NCBI RefSeq assembly: GCF_020911925.1
Contig: NZ_CP087134.1
Location: forward strand, 3,038,001 to 3,102,000
DNA: 64,000 bases
Direction of reading: 5' to 3'
DNA from: Flavobacterium cupriresistens
Lineage (GTDB): Bacteria > Bacteroidota > Bacteroidia > Flavobacteriales > Flavobacteriaceae
Made by a program: the position numbers and the translations under genes. A model generated the notes under the pieces. It saw only the letters and a list, made by a program, of their open reading frames with translations, searched no databases and was not told the origin of the DNA. Numbering within the stretch: the first letter of the stretch is position 1; every line of letters starts with the position of its first letter. Positions 16,635-25,955 of this stretch are shown in pieces.

Positions 16635-18047
16635 TTATCTAAGTTCTAAAAGTACAACATTTTCAACATGATGCGTTTGCGGGAACATATCTACCGGACG
16701 AACACGTGTTACCTTGTATTTTTCATCCATCAAGGCTAAATCGCGTGCTTGTGTAGCTGAATTACAACTCACATAAACGACTTTTTTAGGTGCAATTTTC
16801 AAAATCTGATCAATAACGGCAGCGTGCATACCATCTCTTGGCGGATCTGTAATAATTACATCAGGTTTTCCGTGTTGTGCAATAAAAGCCTCATTAAATA
16901 CGACTTTCATGTCTCCAACAAAAAACTCACAATTGGTAATATTATTGCGTTCGGCATTGGCTTTAGCATCTAAAATAGCTTCAGGTACACTTTCTACCCC
17001 GATTACTTTTTTTGCCTTTTTAGAAACAAACTGAGCAATAGTTCCGGTTCCTGTATATAAATCATAAACCGTTTCGTTGCCGGAAAGACCTGCAAAATCA
17101 CGTGTTATTTTATACAATTCGTACGCTTGATCAGAGTTGGTTTGGTAAAATGATTTCGCATTAATGCTAAATTTTAAACCTTCCATTTCTTCGAGGATAT
17201 AATCTCTTCCTTTGTATAATTTAACATCCTGATCATAAATGGTATCATTTGCTTTTCCATTAATTACATACTGCAAAGAAGTAATCTGTGGAAACTTTTC
17301 ATATAAATGATCTAATAACAATTCTCTGTTCTTTTGGTCCTCTTCAAAAAACTGAATCAAAACCATGATTTCTCCTGTTGAAGCCGTGCGAATCATAAAA
17401 GTACGCAATAAACCGGAATGCTCTCTAGGATTGAAAAAAGCTAAATTATGCTCGTTGGCAAATGCTCTGATTTCGTTACGAATAGCATTTGAAGGGTCTT
17501 CCTGAAGGTGACATTTTGTAATGTCAAGGATTTTATCCCACATTTTTGAAATATGGAACCCTAAAGCATTTCTGTTTCCTAAATCTTCCGTACTATCAAT
17601 TTCTTTTTCGGTTAACCAACGACTGTTAGAAAACGAAAATTCCATTTTATTTCTGTAGAAAAACTGTTTGTCTGAACCCAGAATAGTTTCGAATTCAGGA
17701 AGTTCAACTTTTCCAATACGTTGTAAATGATTTTTCACCTCGTTTTGCTTGTAATACAGCTGTTGGCTGTATTTCATGTTTTGCCATTTACATCCTCCAC
17801 AAACACCAAAATGATCGCAAATAGGATCAATGCGATGCTCTGATAATTCATGAAATTTTACTGCTTTGCCTTCATAATAGGCTTTTCTTTTCTTAAAAGT
17901 TTGTACATCAACTACATCACCAGGTACCACATTCGGAATAAAGATCACTTTTCCGTCAGGAGCCTTTGCTACTGATACTCCCTTTGCTCCAGCATCAAGA
18001 ACTTGAATTTGATGAAAGACAACTTTGTCTGTATTTTTTCTTCCCAT
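16635..18047 (-). CDS. rlmD: 23S rRNA (uracil-C5)-methyltransferase RlmD-like
   Basis: The 470-residue enzyme has an N-terminal TRAM domain (about 10-70), a 4Fe-4S cysteine set (C77, C83, C86 in CDHFGVCGGCKW plus a Cys in ITKCHLQ), and a C-terminal SAM domain with DLYTGTGTIAQF, TDPPRDG and the catalytic-Cys motif YVSCNSATQARDL (C428). The cluster and length fit the RlmD/RumA/TrmA group; in Bacteroidota the exact uridine target (U1939 or another) is not settled by sequence. It leads the operon with DUF6452 and DUF6048. Confidence 0.88.
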   Translation of the reverse strand: MGRKNTDKVVFHQIQVLDAGAKGVSVAKAPDGKVIFIPNVVPGDVVDVQTFKKRKAYYEGKAVKFHELSEHRIDPICDHFGVCGGCKWQNMKYSQQLYYKQNEVKNHLQRIGKVELPEFETILGSDKQFFYRNKMEFSFSNSRWLTEKEIDSTEDLGNRNALGFHISKMWDKILDITKCHLQEDPSNAIRNEIRAFANEHNLAFFNPREHSGLLRTFMIRTASTGEIMVLIQFFEEDQKNRELLLDHLYEKFPQITSLQYVINGKANDTIYDQDVKLYKGRDYILEEMEGLKFSINAKSFYQTNSDQAYELYKITRDFAGLSGNETVYDLYTGTGTIAQFVSKKAKKVIGVESVPEAILDAKANAERNNITNCEFFVGDMKVVFNEAFIAQHGKPDVIITDPPRDGMHAAVIDQILKIAPKKVVYVSCNSATQARDLALMDEKYKVTRVRPVDMFPQTHHVENVVLLELR

Positions 18048-18205
18048 AGCGCAAAAATAAGGGTTTGTAAACTTTTATAAATTTAAATTTTAAAATATTT
18101 TACCATTTTTTTTAAATTGTTAGTTTAATCGACTTTTAAAAGTAACTTTGTTTTAGCAATAATCCCAAAAGCTACATTTTTAACCTATAGTTTTGTTATC
18201 TTTTT

Positions 18206-19255
18206 ATGAAGTTGTATCACAATCTTTCACAAATTAGCTTTTTAAAGAAGAGTTACGCATTCAAATTCTTGTTTGTAGCTTTTATAGGTATACATATTCC
18301 CCTTATCGGTATTTTGTTTTTTGTGCTTTATTTTGATACTTCTATTTCACCGGCTTCTGTTTTGGTTTTTTCTTTAATAATGACCTTACTGGCAACTGCG
18401 ATAACACTCTTGGTTTTAAAGAATCTAATTGAGCCGATAGCAAAGGCTTCAAAATCTTTAGACGATTACAGGAATAACAGAAGATTATCGGTTTTGCCAA
18501 CGGAATACAGTGATGAGGCAGGTTTGCTAATGTGTAATATTCAGGAGTCTATTTATGAAGCCGAAAGTTATATAAATGAAAAGCAGGATTTAATTTATAT
18601 GCTTTCACATGATTTAAAAAACTTTGCAGGGAATCCTCAAGGTTTAGCCAATCTCATTATAAGCGAAAACCCGTCAGACTCGGTGAAACATCTGGCTGGT
18701 TTGATTTGTGAATCCACTAATTTGCAATTTAGATATATCGATAATTTCATAAAATTGTTGAATGAACAGGATCAGATTGTAAAAATGAATCAGGAATTAA
18801 AAACGATTGTATTTCCTAATATTTTGCCTTTTATCAATGAGCAGGTTGAACAACGACTGATTGATAAAAATATTAAGCTGACTTTGAGTTTAGAGCTATC
18901 TGAAGCTAAATTGAGAATCGAAGAAGGTTTGTTGGTTCAGGTTTTAGTGAATCTAATCAGTAACGCAATAAAATTTTCTTACTTTGATAGTGAAATTAAA
19001 GTAAGAATCTATTTTGAAGATGACGAATTGATCATTACGGTCACTGACAAGGGGATTGGTTTTGATAAACACCAGATTGATGAATTGTTTAAAAAGTTCA
19101 CCACAATGAGCCGATTAGGGACAGCAAAAGAATCCTCAACCGGAATTGGGCTTTATCTCTGTAAAAAAATCATAGAGAGAAATAGAGGTATCTTAAGTGC
19201 TACCAGTGAAGGAAAAAATAAAGGAGCTGAATTTAAAATCGTTTTTGAACTCTAA
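18206..19255 (+). CDS. Orphan membrane sensor histidine kinase
   Basis: The 349-residue kinase has two TM segments (about 20-43 and 50-71) with a very short loop, so it probably senses within the membrane. A HAMP-like linker follows (LIEPIAKASKSLDDYRNNR). The phospho-acceptor H135 lies in MLSHDLKNFAG. The ATPase domain has N-box NLISNAIKF, G1 DKGIGFD and G2 STGIGLYL. No response regulator gene is adjacent. TAACTTTG (18143-18150) and TAGTTTTG (18188-18195) are candidate -7 boxes. Its stop codon directly abuts the stop codon of the opposite-strand gene. Confidence 0.9.
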   Translation: MKLYHNLSQISFLKKSYAFKFLFVAFIGIHIPLIGILFFVLYFDTSISPASVLVFSLIMTLLATAITLLVLKNLIEPIAKASKSLDDYRNNRRLSVLPTEYSDEAGLLMCNIQESIYEAESYINEKQDLIYMLSHDLKNFAGNPQGLANLIISENPSDSVKHLAGLICESTNLQFRYIDNFIKLLNEQDQIVKMNQELKTIVFPNILPFINEQVEQRLIDKNIKLTLSLELSEAKLRIEEGLLVQVLVNLISNAIKFSYFDSEIKVRIYFEDDELIITVTDKGIGFDKHQIDELFKKFTTMSRLGTAKESSTGIGLYLCKKIIERNRGILSATSEGKNKGAEFKIVFEL

Positions 19256-19699
19256 TCAAGATCTTTTCTTGATGATTTCGTAATTGATAATGGTGAAAAA
19301 ATAGAAACAAGTATCTGCTGTTATTTTCCCCAGAATAATTCCGAAGAAATAGTTTCCGCATAAGATTGGCATCCAATACATACAAAAAGGGCGAACGACT
19401 AAAAAATCTAAAAACGCCGGATATCCAAACTCTAAAACTAAATTTTTGACAAGAGATACCATCTCGCCAAAAGTGGTTGTTTTGTTTTGAAGTTTATTCT
19501 GCTGTGCAATTTTTCTATAAGAAGAAACCAGAATGGTCCCGTAAAAGGCCAGGTATTCGGCAAAGGTAATAAGGTAGGCTGTTGTTAATCCGCTGTAGAT
19601 TGTGCTAAAGAATGAGGTTAGAAGTGCTGCTGTTGTGCTTGCTAATTCAGCATATTTATACCTGTTAAACCATTCTTTGAAATTTGATTTTGTAAGCAT
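19256..19699 (-). CDS. Four-TM membrane protein, unknown function
   Basis: The 147-residue protein has about four hydrophobic helices (20-37, 40-58, 90-105, 110-138) and a basic C-terminus (EIIKKRS). I do not recognise a named family. It is convergent with the histidine kinase with zero bases between the two stop codons, and no separate terminator is visible there. The upstream 210 bp hold CTAAG-type repeats. Confidence 0.6.
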   Translation of the reverse strand: MLTKSNFKEWFNRYKYAELASTTAALLTSFFSTIYSGLTTAYLITFAEYLAFYGTILVSSYRKIAQQNKLQNKTTTFGEMVSLVKNLVLEFGYPAFLDFLVVRPFCMYWMPILCGNYFFGIILGKITADTCFYFFTIINYEIIKKRS

Positions 19700-19910
19700 T
19701 TTTGTTTGAAGTGACTAAGTTCCTGAGGGGCTAAGGTACTGAGTTTAATTTTGGAATGGAATTTTTTGTTTGAAGTGACTGAGTTTAGTCTTATAATGGA
19801 AGATTCTGTTTAATTTGAATAAGATTCTGAGAGGCTAAAATGATAAATTTTGATTTACAATGAAAAGAAAACTTTTTGACTTAGCATCTCAGAAACTTAG
19901 TCTCTTTTTC
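19700..19910. repeat. CTAAG/CTGAG repeat cluster
   Basis: Units such as GTGACTAAGTTCCTGAGGGG and GTGACTGAGTTT recur at 19710-19790 and are mirrored by GACTTAGCATCTCAGAAACT near 19879-19898. The right part may act as a terminator of cysM. No gene is seen. Confidence 0.55.
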
Positions 19911-20798
19911 TTAATCAAATAAATCAGATGAAAGATAGCGATCCCCACGATCGCAGATTACAGCTACGATAACCCCCGATTCTAATTGTTCTGCTATTTT
20001 TAAAGCTACTGCAACAGAACCTCCGCTGCTCATTCCTGCAAAAACACCTTCTTCAAGAGCTAAACGTTTGGTCATTTGACGGGCTTCGTCTTCGCTGACA
20101 TCAATCACAGTATCAACTTTTGAAGCATCAAAAATTTTAGGTAAGTATTCTTTTGGCCATTTGCGAATTCCCGGAATCTGAGAACCATCGCTTGGCTGTG
20201 CACCAATGATCTGAATGTCCTGATTTTTTTCTTTTAAATAAGTCGAAGTTCCAATGATCGTTCCGGTGGTTCCCATTGCTGAAACGAAATGGGTTACCGT
20301 TCCTTCAGTATCGTTCCAGATTTCTGGTCCGGTAGTTTTATAGTGTGCTTTCCAGTTGTCTTCATTGGCGAATTGATTTAACATCAAATAACCGCCTTCT
20401 GCGACCTTTTTGTCGGCATAGTCACGTGATCCGATAATTCCTTCACTGGCAGGTGTTAAAATCACTGTAGCGCCATAAGCACGCATGGTCTGTGTTCGTT
20501 CTTTTGTAGAATCTTCCGGTAGTACTAATTCTATTTCTATTTGAAACAATTGAGCGATCATTGCAAGTGCAATTCCTGTATTTCCACTGGTTGCTTCAAT
20601 TAGTTTGTCTCCTTTTTTGATGTCGCCTCTTTCAAGTGCCGATGCGATCATGTTATAAGCGGCTCTGTCTTTTACGCTTCCGCCGGGATTATTTCCTTCT
20701 AATTTTAATAGCAGTTTTACATTTTTATTTTTAACCAAATTGACTGTTTCCATCAATGGTGTGTTTCCAATTAGGTTTAGCAGTTTCTGTGGACCCAT
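19911..20798 (-). CDS. cysM: Cysteine synthase CysM-type
   Basis: This PLP enzyme makes cysteine from O-acetylserine and sulfide (or thiosulfate). The 295-residue protein has the PLP lysine in NNPGGSVKDRAA (K43 region), the asparagine loop EATSGNTGIALA, and the phosphate-binding GTTGTIIGT. Length and the SVKDRAAYNMI form favour CysM over CysK. It starts 1 bp after the serine acetyltransferase gene stops, so the two enzymes of the pathway are made together. Confidence 0.92.
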   Translation of the reverse strand: MGPQKLLNLIGNTPLMETVNLVKNKNVKLLLKLEGNNPGGSVKDRAAYNMIASALERGDIKKGDKLIEATSGNTGIALAMIAQLFQIEIELVLPEDSTKERTQTMRAYGATVILTPASEGIIGSRDYADKKVAEGGYLMLNQFANEDNWKAHYKTTGPEIWNDTEGTVTHFVSAMGTTGTIIGTSTYLKEKNQDIQIIGAQPSDGSQIPGIRKWPKEYLPKIFDASKVDTVIDVSEDEARQMTKRLALEEGVFAGMSSGGSVAVALKIAEQLESGVIVAVICDRGDRYLSSDLFD

Positions 20799-20799
20799 A

Positions 20800-21657
20800 T
20801 TATCTTTTTTCTTTTATTTTAATTTCTGTAGTGGTGGTATTTGTTACAATAGAATCGGCAGGAATCGACTTGGTGATCCAGGCATTTCCTCCTACGATAC
20901 TGTTTTTGCCAATAACGGTTTCTCCTCCTAAAATGGTCGCATTTGCGTAAATGCAAACATTTTTTTCCACGGTTGGGTGGCGCTTGGCATTTTTCATTTC
21001 TTTGCTTACACTCAAAGCACCTAAAGTAACACCTTGGTAAATTTTGACATGTTTTTCGATAACGGTGGTTTCTCCAATAACAATACCGGTGGCATGATCA
21101 ATAAAAAACGGTGAAGCAATAGTAGCGCCGGCATGAATGTCAGTTCCGGTAATGCGATGTGCATATTCACTCATTAATCTCGAGAAGAGTAACAAGTCCA
21201 TAAGGTACAATTCGTGACTTAATCGGTAAATAGCAATGGCATAAAAGCCCGGATAGGCTAAATAAACCTCATCAATACTGTTAGACGCAGGGTCATTTTC
21301 TAAAATATACTCCGCATCCTCATTTAGTTTTTCTAAGACACCCGGAAGTTTTTCCAGAAAACGTTCCCAGATCGACTCGCACAAGTTTTCCGGTTTTTTG
21401 CAGGCCAGAATAGCAATCTCTTTAAATCGTACTTCAAGTTCCTGGATACTTTGGTCTAACGCTGCATTAGAATCAAAAAGAGTGTAAAAAAGCTTTTCGG
21501 TAAAGTCTTCCGTTTTGGTTTTGATCCCGTAATTTATATTTAAATGACTTTTTAACGCTTTTATATTTTGTATGATAAGTTCTTTTGACACAATTGTAAA
21601 ATTGAATGAATATTTTTGAAGCCTTAAAAGTAAGGTGTTTTTTGGAAACAAAGGCAT
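20800..21657 (-). CDS. cysE: Serine O-acetyltransferase (EpsC/CysE-type)
   Basis: This enzyme acetylates serine, feeding CysM encoded next. The C-terminal half is a left-handed beta-helix of hexapeptides (THIHAGATI-type repeats; ATGIVIGETTVI with the catalytic His, then VTLGALSVSKEM and RHPTVEKNV). The N-terminal half is helical, as in the EpsC form. The ATG at 21657 gives 285 residues; a GTG at 21591 (VSKELIIQN) would remove a 22-residue extension of low similarity and is a realistic alternative start. It is followed at 1 bp by cysM. Confidence 0.9.
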   Translation of the reverse strand: MPLFPKNTLLLRLQKYSFNFTIVSKELIIQNIKALKSHLNINYGIKTKTEDFTEKLFYTLFDSNAALDQSIQELEVRFKEIAILACKKPENLCESIWERFLEKLPGVLEKLNEDAEYILENDPASNSIDEVYLAYPGFYAIAIYRLSHELYLMDLLLFSRLMSEYAHRITGTDIHAGATIASPFFIDHATGIVIGETTVIEKHVKIYQGVTLGALSVSKEMKNAKRHPTVEKNVCIYANATILGGETVIGKNSIVGGNAWITKSIPADSIVTNTTTTEIKIKEKR

Positions 21658-21783
21658 GATTTGCCTAAAGAAATTTTGTTTTGCGAATTGGATTTGTGAT
21701 AAATAAAGAAAAATAACAGACTACTAATTTATTGTGATTCGGAATAAGTTAAATGCTTAAATTAGCAGTTAAAACACATTAAA

Positions 21784-22485
21784 ATGAAAAACAATCCGAC
21801 TTTTAAAAGTGCTATTTCAAATTTGTCTTTCCCTGCAAAGGATAAAATTTCGGGAAAATCGATTCACGATCCTATTTTAGGCCTTATTGTAAAAGATTAT
21901 CCGGCTTTTTGCGATAGTGATTTCATAGCGGTTAAGGAATTGAATGCGTATCGTCAGAAATACATCTCCAATTATTTATCTACGGAGATTGGAGCCCTTT
22001 CGGATCTTGAAAAGAATGTTATTGAGTCATTAAAAGAAGATAAATCAATAGTGAGTATTGTTGAGGATGAAGATGAGAACAGAAGTTTTGGACAAAAAAT
22101 AGCCGATAAGGTAGCTGATTTTGGAGGGAGTTGGACGTTTATAATCTCATTCTTGTTTTTTATCATCGTTTGGATTGCTTTGAATGTATGGATTTTGGTG
22201 AATAAAGGTTTCGACCCTTATCCTTTTATTTTGCTTAATTTAATTTTATCCTGTATTGCTGCATTACAAGCTCCGGTAATTATGATGAGTCAGAACCGTC
22301 AGGAAGAAAAAGATAGAAATCGTGCCAAAAAAGATTATATGATTAACTTAAAATCGGAATTGGAAATTAGAATGATTCACGATAAAATTGATCATTTGAT
22401 TATGCACCAACAACAGGAGTTAATCGAAATTCAGAAAGTACAAATCGAAATGATGGATGATATTCTGAACCAGATTAAAAAATAA
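21784..22485 (+). CDS. DUF1003 membrane protein
   Basis: The 233-residue protein has two adjacent TM helices (about 118-142 and 146-166) joined by NKGFDPYPFILLN, then QAPVIMMSQNRQEEKDR, which is the DUF1003 signature, and a Lys/Glu-rich helical tail. The N-terminal ~110 residues are soluble and include two conserved-looking segments around DYPAFCDSDFI and LSDLEKNVI. The family is widespread but its function is not established. It is divergent from cysE and convergent with the DUF2752 gene. Confidence 0.85.
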   Translation: MKNNPTFKSAISNLSFPAKDKISGKSIHDPILGLIVKDYPAFCDSDFIAVKELNAYRQKYISNYLSTEIGALSDLEKNVIESLKEDKSIVSIVEDEDENRSFGQKIADKVADFGGSWTFIISFLFFIIVWIALNVWILVNKGFDPYPFILLNLILSCIAALQAPVIMMSQNRQEEKDRNRAKKDYMINLKSELEIRMIHDKIDHLIMHQQQELIEIQKVQIEMMDDILNQIKK

Positions 22486-22505
22486 TTGGAGTGTAATATT
22501 TGAAT

Positions 22506-22784
22506 TTAAAAGTGTTTATACCAATATCCCGCAACCATAAAAAGGGCATTTAGGATTCCGGAAATCCAAAGTAGTTTGGTGTAGTTTTTTGATTTGTCGA
22601 AATAATACAAAAGGATAAAACCAAAAAAAAGAAGGGTAGAATAGAGTGCCGGATACATCTTAAAAGCGGCTAAAAACTCACCCTGAAAAAGTAAGAATAA
22701 AGCGCGTTGAAAACCACAGCCTAAACACTCTATTCCAAAGAGCGTTTTGAAAAGGCAGGGTAGCATATAATGTTCTAAACTCAT
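22506..22784 (-). CDS. DUF2752 small membrane protein
   Basis: The 92-residue protein carries the DUF2752 signature near the N-terminus: CLFKTLFGIECLGCGFQRAL, with Cys residues spaced as in the family (C-x10-C-x2-C), then a Phe-rich TM helix and a second one at the C-terminus. Function unknown. Confidence 0.8.
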   Translation of the reverse strand: MSLEHYMLPCLFKTLFGIECLGCGFQRALFLLFQGEFLAAFKMYPALYSTLLFFGFILLYYFDKSKNYTKLLWISGILNALFMVAGYWYKHF

Positions 22785-22889
22785 GGGTTTTAATTTTTAC
22801 AATTTTACAAAAAATATATGATAATGTTTCCGGAGGTAAGAACTGCTATTTTAAAGTTTCTTACTTTTGAGTTCTTATGATTTAAAAAT

Positions 22890-23075
22890 ATGAAAGCTTT
22901 TAAAATTTTAATAATGCTACTTGCCATTTCGGTCGCTTTATATGAGCAGGTCTCAGCAGAGAAAAATGTCTATATCATGATAATTGCCATTGTGGTTTTC
23001 ATGTATGGAATGATGCAGTTGAGTGCAAAAACACCAAGTAAAAACCAGGATAAAGAAGAAGAAGATGTTAAGTAA
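22890..23075 (+). CDS. Small two-TM protein upstream of smr gene
   Basis: The 61-residue product has two hydrophobic segments (4-17 and 27-44) and a polar tail (KTPSKNQDKEEEDVK). Its last codons overlap the start of the Smr gene (ATG at 23065) by 11 bp, so translation is probably coupled. I do not recognise a family. Confidence 0.6.
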   Translation: MKAFKILIMLLAISVALYEQVSAEKNVYIMIIAIVVFMYGMMQLSAKTPSKNQDKEEEDVK

Positions 23076-23616
23076 AGGAGATAAGGTTTCTGTTTTAGAC
23101 GAGGCCATAAACGGAGTAGTGGTTTCAGTTAAAAACAAGGAGGTTTTGATTGAAACGGAGGATGGATTTATGATGACATTTTTTGTCAATGAATTACTTA
23201 AAATACAAGATACCAGTAATTTAATGAATTCTATTAAAAGAATTAATTTAGATGAGATTACAAAAGAGAAAACAGAGCCAAAACCAAGAAGTTTTGTGAA
23301 AGAACGCAAAGATAAACGCGAAATTTCGGCTCCGGAATTTGATTTGCATATCGAAAAACTGGTTCCGAACAAACGCGGAATGTCGAATTATGACATTTTA
23401 ACTTTACAGACGGAGACGGCAAAAAGACACATAGAATTTGCGATTAGAAATCGTATTCCGAAAATAGTTTTTATTCACGGAGTTGGTGAAGGAATTCTAA
23501 AGTCAGAACTTGACTTTTTGTTGGGTCGATATGACGGAGTAGATTTTCAAGACGCCAATTATCAAAAATATGGCTTAGGAGCGACCGAAGTTTATTTTAG
23601 GCAAAATACCAAGTAA
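23065..23616 (+). CDS. Smr-domain (MutS2-like) protein
   Basis: I chose the ATG at 23065 (183 aa); a longer frame from 23023 would add a Lys-rich stretch overlapping the upstream gene. Residues 1-60 are a small beta-domain (KGDKVSVLDEAINGVVVSV) like the N-terminal part of DUF2027 proteins. The C-terminal ~90 residues are an Smr domain: FDLHIEKL, then KIVFIHGVGEGILKSEL and YGLGATEVYF. Smr domains nick DNA or RNA, but the usual HGxGxGxLR has K in place of the R here. Function in Bacteroidota unknown. Confidence 0.82.
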   Translation: MLSKGDKVSVLDEAINGVVVSVKNKEVLIETEDGFMMTFFVNELLKIQDTSNLMNSIKRINLDEITKEKTEPKPRSFVKERKDKREISAPEFDLHIEKLVPNKRGMSNYDILTLQTETAKRHIEFAIRNRIPKIVFIHGVGEGILKSELDFLLGRYDGVDFQDANYQKYGLGATEVYFRQNTK

Positions 23617-23653
23617 AGTACTTTTTGGGTGTGAGATCACCCAGAATATACGG

Positions 23654-23719
23654 TAAAAAAAAGTCCGTTTTCAGAACTAATTTTAAAATTAAATTAGCAT
23701 GAAAACGGACTTCTTTTTT
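23654..23719. terminator. Bidirectional terminator between smr and the lipoprotein gene
   Basis: AAGTCCGTTTTC and GAAAACGGACTT are exact reverse complements. They sit between an A8 tract and a T6 tract, around a 28-bp AT-rich loop that itself contains TTTTAAAATTAAA. It lies between two convergent genes. Confidence 0.75.
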
Positions 23720-23760
23720 GTAAGAAAAAAAACTTTTTTACAAACAGGAATTAAGGTCGG

Positions 23761-24747
23761 TTATTTCGTTAATAGTTCCCCCAATACATAACTGGTTCCT
23801 AAATTAACAAAGTTGTTTCCTTTTTTTATAGAAGTATTTTTAAGTACAATTGTGTGTTTGAACTGATTGTTTACAGCTGTAGTTGTGGTTACCTCTATAA
23901 TACCACTTGTATTAGCTACACCATCGACTCCGGTCCAGGTCTCTTTTACTGTAGGTGTAGTTGGTATAGTTGTACCGCAAAAGTAATCGTCACTAACTGG
24001 AGGGCCAGTAAATAATTTATACAAAAGCTTGTTTACAGTTGACCCGATTAATCCTCTTCTTGGGGAATTTGGAGCTGTTGCTTCATTTTTAATTAATAGA
24101 GGATCAATAGCATCAATTGTCATTGCAGATTTGGTATTGTAGGTGTAGATTTGTTTTGAAGTAGGACATTGTACTAGTGGTCTGGTGAAGGCTAAATCCA
24201 GTTTATCCACATCAGCTACGGTTGTTGTAAAATCACCAAAAACAACCTGAGGTTGTGTGATATCCAGACTGGATACTGAATAGGTTATATTTTTGATGAC
24301 AATATTATGACTGTATCCTGTAATTGTGATAGCATTGGTGGTTGAGTTTGTAGATGTTATTGCTGTAGTCGCAATTTCAATTCTTCCGGATTTTGCATAC
24401 CATTCATTAATCACATTTGGTGTTGTGGGAGGAATGAAGTCGCAAATGTTTGGTATTCCTACAGGTCCGTCGTAACTTCTATAGTAAAGCTTGAATTTAT
24501 TATCATCGATCTGATATGTATTTGGTTTACCAGGAAGTGTTGGTTCGTTTTTGAAGGTGTCTTTGTCTAATTGTAAAAGCAGTGATTCCTGACTTTTAAT
24601 TTTATAAACCAATTGATTGTTACTACTAGGACAACTAGAAGCTTGTTTGATGTCGCTAAAATCTAATGTTTCAACAGTTACATCACCATCATCGCAGCCG
24701 TTTAATATAAGGGCGAATAACAGAAGGCATGCATATTTTCTCATCAT
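23761..24747 (-). CDS. Lipoprotein with two internal repeats, unknown function
   Basis: The 328-residue protein has a lipoprotein signal (LLLFALILNG-C18-DDGD). The mature part is an internal duplication: residues about 45-170 and 190-325 share the order (Y/T)xxKS...I(D)xxx(F/L)xKNE, P.xP...., KLxYxxx.GP, C..I/F.PTTP, W....., SG(R/I)IE(I/V)xTTA, and H.IVxKN. Each half has a conserved Cys pair (C38...C102-like and C194...C258-like). I do not recognise a family. A start one codon later is equally possible. Confidence 0.7.
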   Translation of the reverse strand: MMRKYACLLLFALILNGCDDGDVTVETLDFSDIKQASSCPSSNNQLVYKIKSQESLLLQLDKDTFKNEPTLPGKPNTYQIDDNKFKLYYRSYDGPVGIPNICDFIPPTTPNVINEWYAKSGRIEIATTAITSTNSTTNAITITGYSHNIVIKNITYSVSSLDITQPQVVFGDFTTTVADVDKLDLAFTRPLVQCPTSKQIYTYNTKSAMTIDAIDPLLIKNEATAPNSPRRGLIGSTVNKLLYKLFTGPPVSDDYFCGTTIPTTPTVKETWTGVDGVANTSGIIEVTTTTAVNNQFKHTIVLKNTSIKKGNNFVNLGTSYVLGELLTK

Positions 24748-24830
24748 AAATATATTTGGGTCAAAAATAGTGAAAAATTTGGCAATTGATATTTAAGAAT
24801 TCACAATTGATATTTCTTAACTTTGCCGCA

Positions 24831-25955
24831 ATGAAAAAAGTATATCTCGATAACGCCTCGACAACTGCTATGCGTGCTGAAGTTATTCAGGAAATAACAA
24901 AAGTCATGACCGATGATTTTGGTAATCCATCTTCAACTCACAGCTTTGGACGAAACGGCAAAACAATTCTGGAGCTTTCCAGAAAAAGTATTGCCAAATA
25001 CCTAAACTGTTCTGCACAGGAAATTATTTTTACCTCAGGAGGAACTGAGGCCAATAATTGGATCTTGCGTTCTGCAGTAAAGGATCTTAAAATAGAGCGT
25101 ATTATTACGACCAAAATTGAACATCATGCTGTTTTATATACCGCCTTGGCTTTGCAAGCGGAGTATACTATTCAGGTTGATTATGTAAAAATCAATCCCG
25201 ATGGAAGCATTGATTTGACTCATTTGTCCAATTTGTTGTCTGAAGAAAAGAAGACCATCGTAAGTTTAATGCATGTAAATAATGAAACCGGTACTATTTT
25301 GGATCTGGATAGGGTAAGTGTTATTTGCAAGCAATACAATACTTTGTTTCATTCTGATATGGTGCAATCTGTCGGCAAAACAGAAATAGACCTGCAAAAA
25401 ACGCCTGTTGATTTTATTTCGGCTAGTGCGCATAAATTTCACGGCCCCAAAGGAGTCGGATTTGCTTTTATTCGAAGAAATTCGGGATTACAGCCTTCTA
25501 TTTTTGGAGGAGAGCAGGAAAAAGGACTTCGCGCAGGTACAGAAGCCGTGCACCAAATTGCCGGAATGGCAAAAGCGTTGGCGCTCTCTTATGAAAATTT
25601 AGATCAGGAAAGAACATACATTTCAGATTTGAAAATGTATCTTATTGAGCAGCTTGAAATTCATTTCCCGGGCTTTAGAATCAACGGTAAAAAAGAGGAT
25701 TTTTACAATATCATCAATATCATTCTTCCTTTTTCTTCCGATAAAACTGCTATGCTTTTGTTTAGTTTAGACATGAAAGGAATTGCAGTTTCCAGAGGAA
25801 GTGCCTGCCAATCCGGAAGTATTAAACCTTCCCATGTTTTAAAAGAAATGCTTTCAGAGGAAGATTTAAAACTGCCAAACTTGCGAATTTCATTCAGCCA
25901 TTACAACACCAAAGAAGATATTGACTGGTTGATTGAGAGTTTGAAAACGGTTTAG
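24831..25955 (+). CDS. Cysteine desulfurase (NifS/IscS-like)
   Basis: The ATG at 24831 is chosen because it starts the canonical MKKVYLDNASTT sequence; the frame is open 45 bp further upstream but that part looks untranslated, and TAACTTTG (24818-24825) there may be a -7 box. The 374-residue PLP enzyme has the internal-aldimine lysine in SAHKFHGPKG, the N-loop GNPSSTHSFGR, TSGGTEANN, and the catalytic-Cys loop SRGSACQSGS. It delivers sulfur for Fe-S clusters or tRNA thiolation. No isc/suf scaffold is adjacent, so IscS, NifS and MnmA-partner roles remain open. Confidence 0.9.
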   Translation: MKKVYLDNASTTAMRAEVIQEITKVMTDDFGNPSSTHSFGRNGKTILELSRKSIAKYLNCSAQEIIFTSGGTEANNWILRSAVKDLKIERIITTKIEHHAVLYTALALQAEYTIQVDYVKINPDGSIDLTHLSNLLSEEKKTIVSLMHVNNETGTILDLDRVSVICKQYNTLFHSDMVQSVGKTEIDLQKTPVDFISASAHKFHGPKGVGFAFIRRNSGLQPSIFGGEQEKGLRAGTEAVHQIAGMAKALALSYENLDQERTYISDLKMYLIEQLEIHFPGFRINGKKEDFYNIINIILPFSSDKTAMLLFSLDMKGIAVSRGSACQSGSIKPSHVLKEMLSEEDLKLPNLRISFSHYNTKEDIDWLIESLKTV

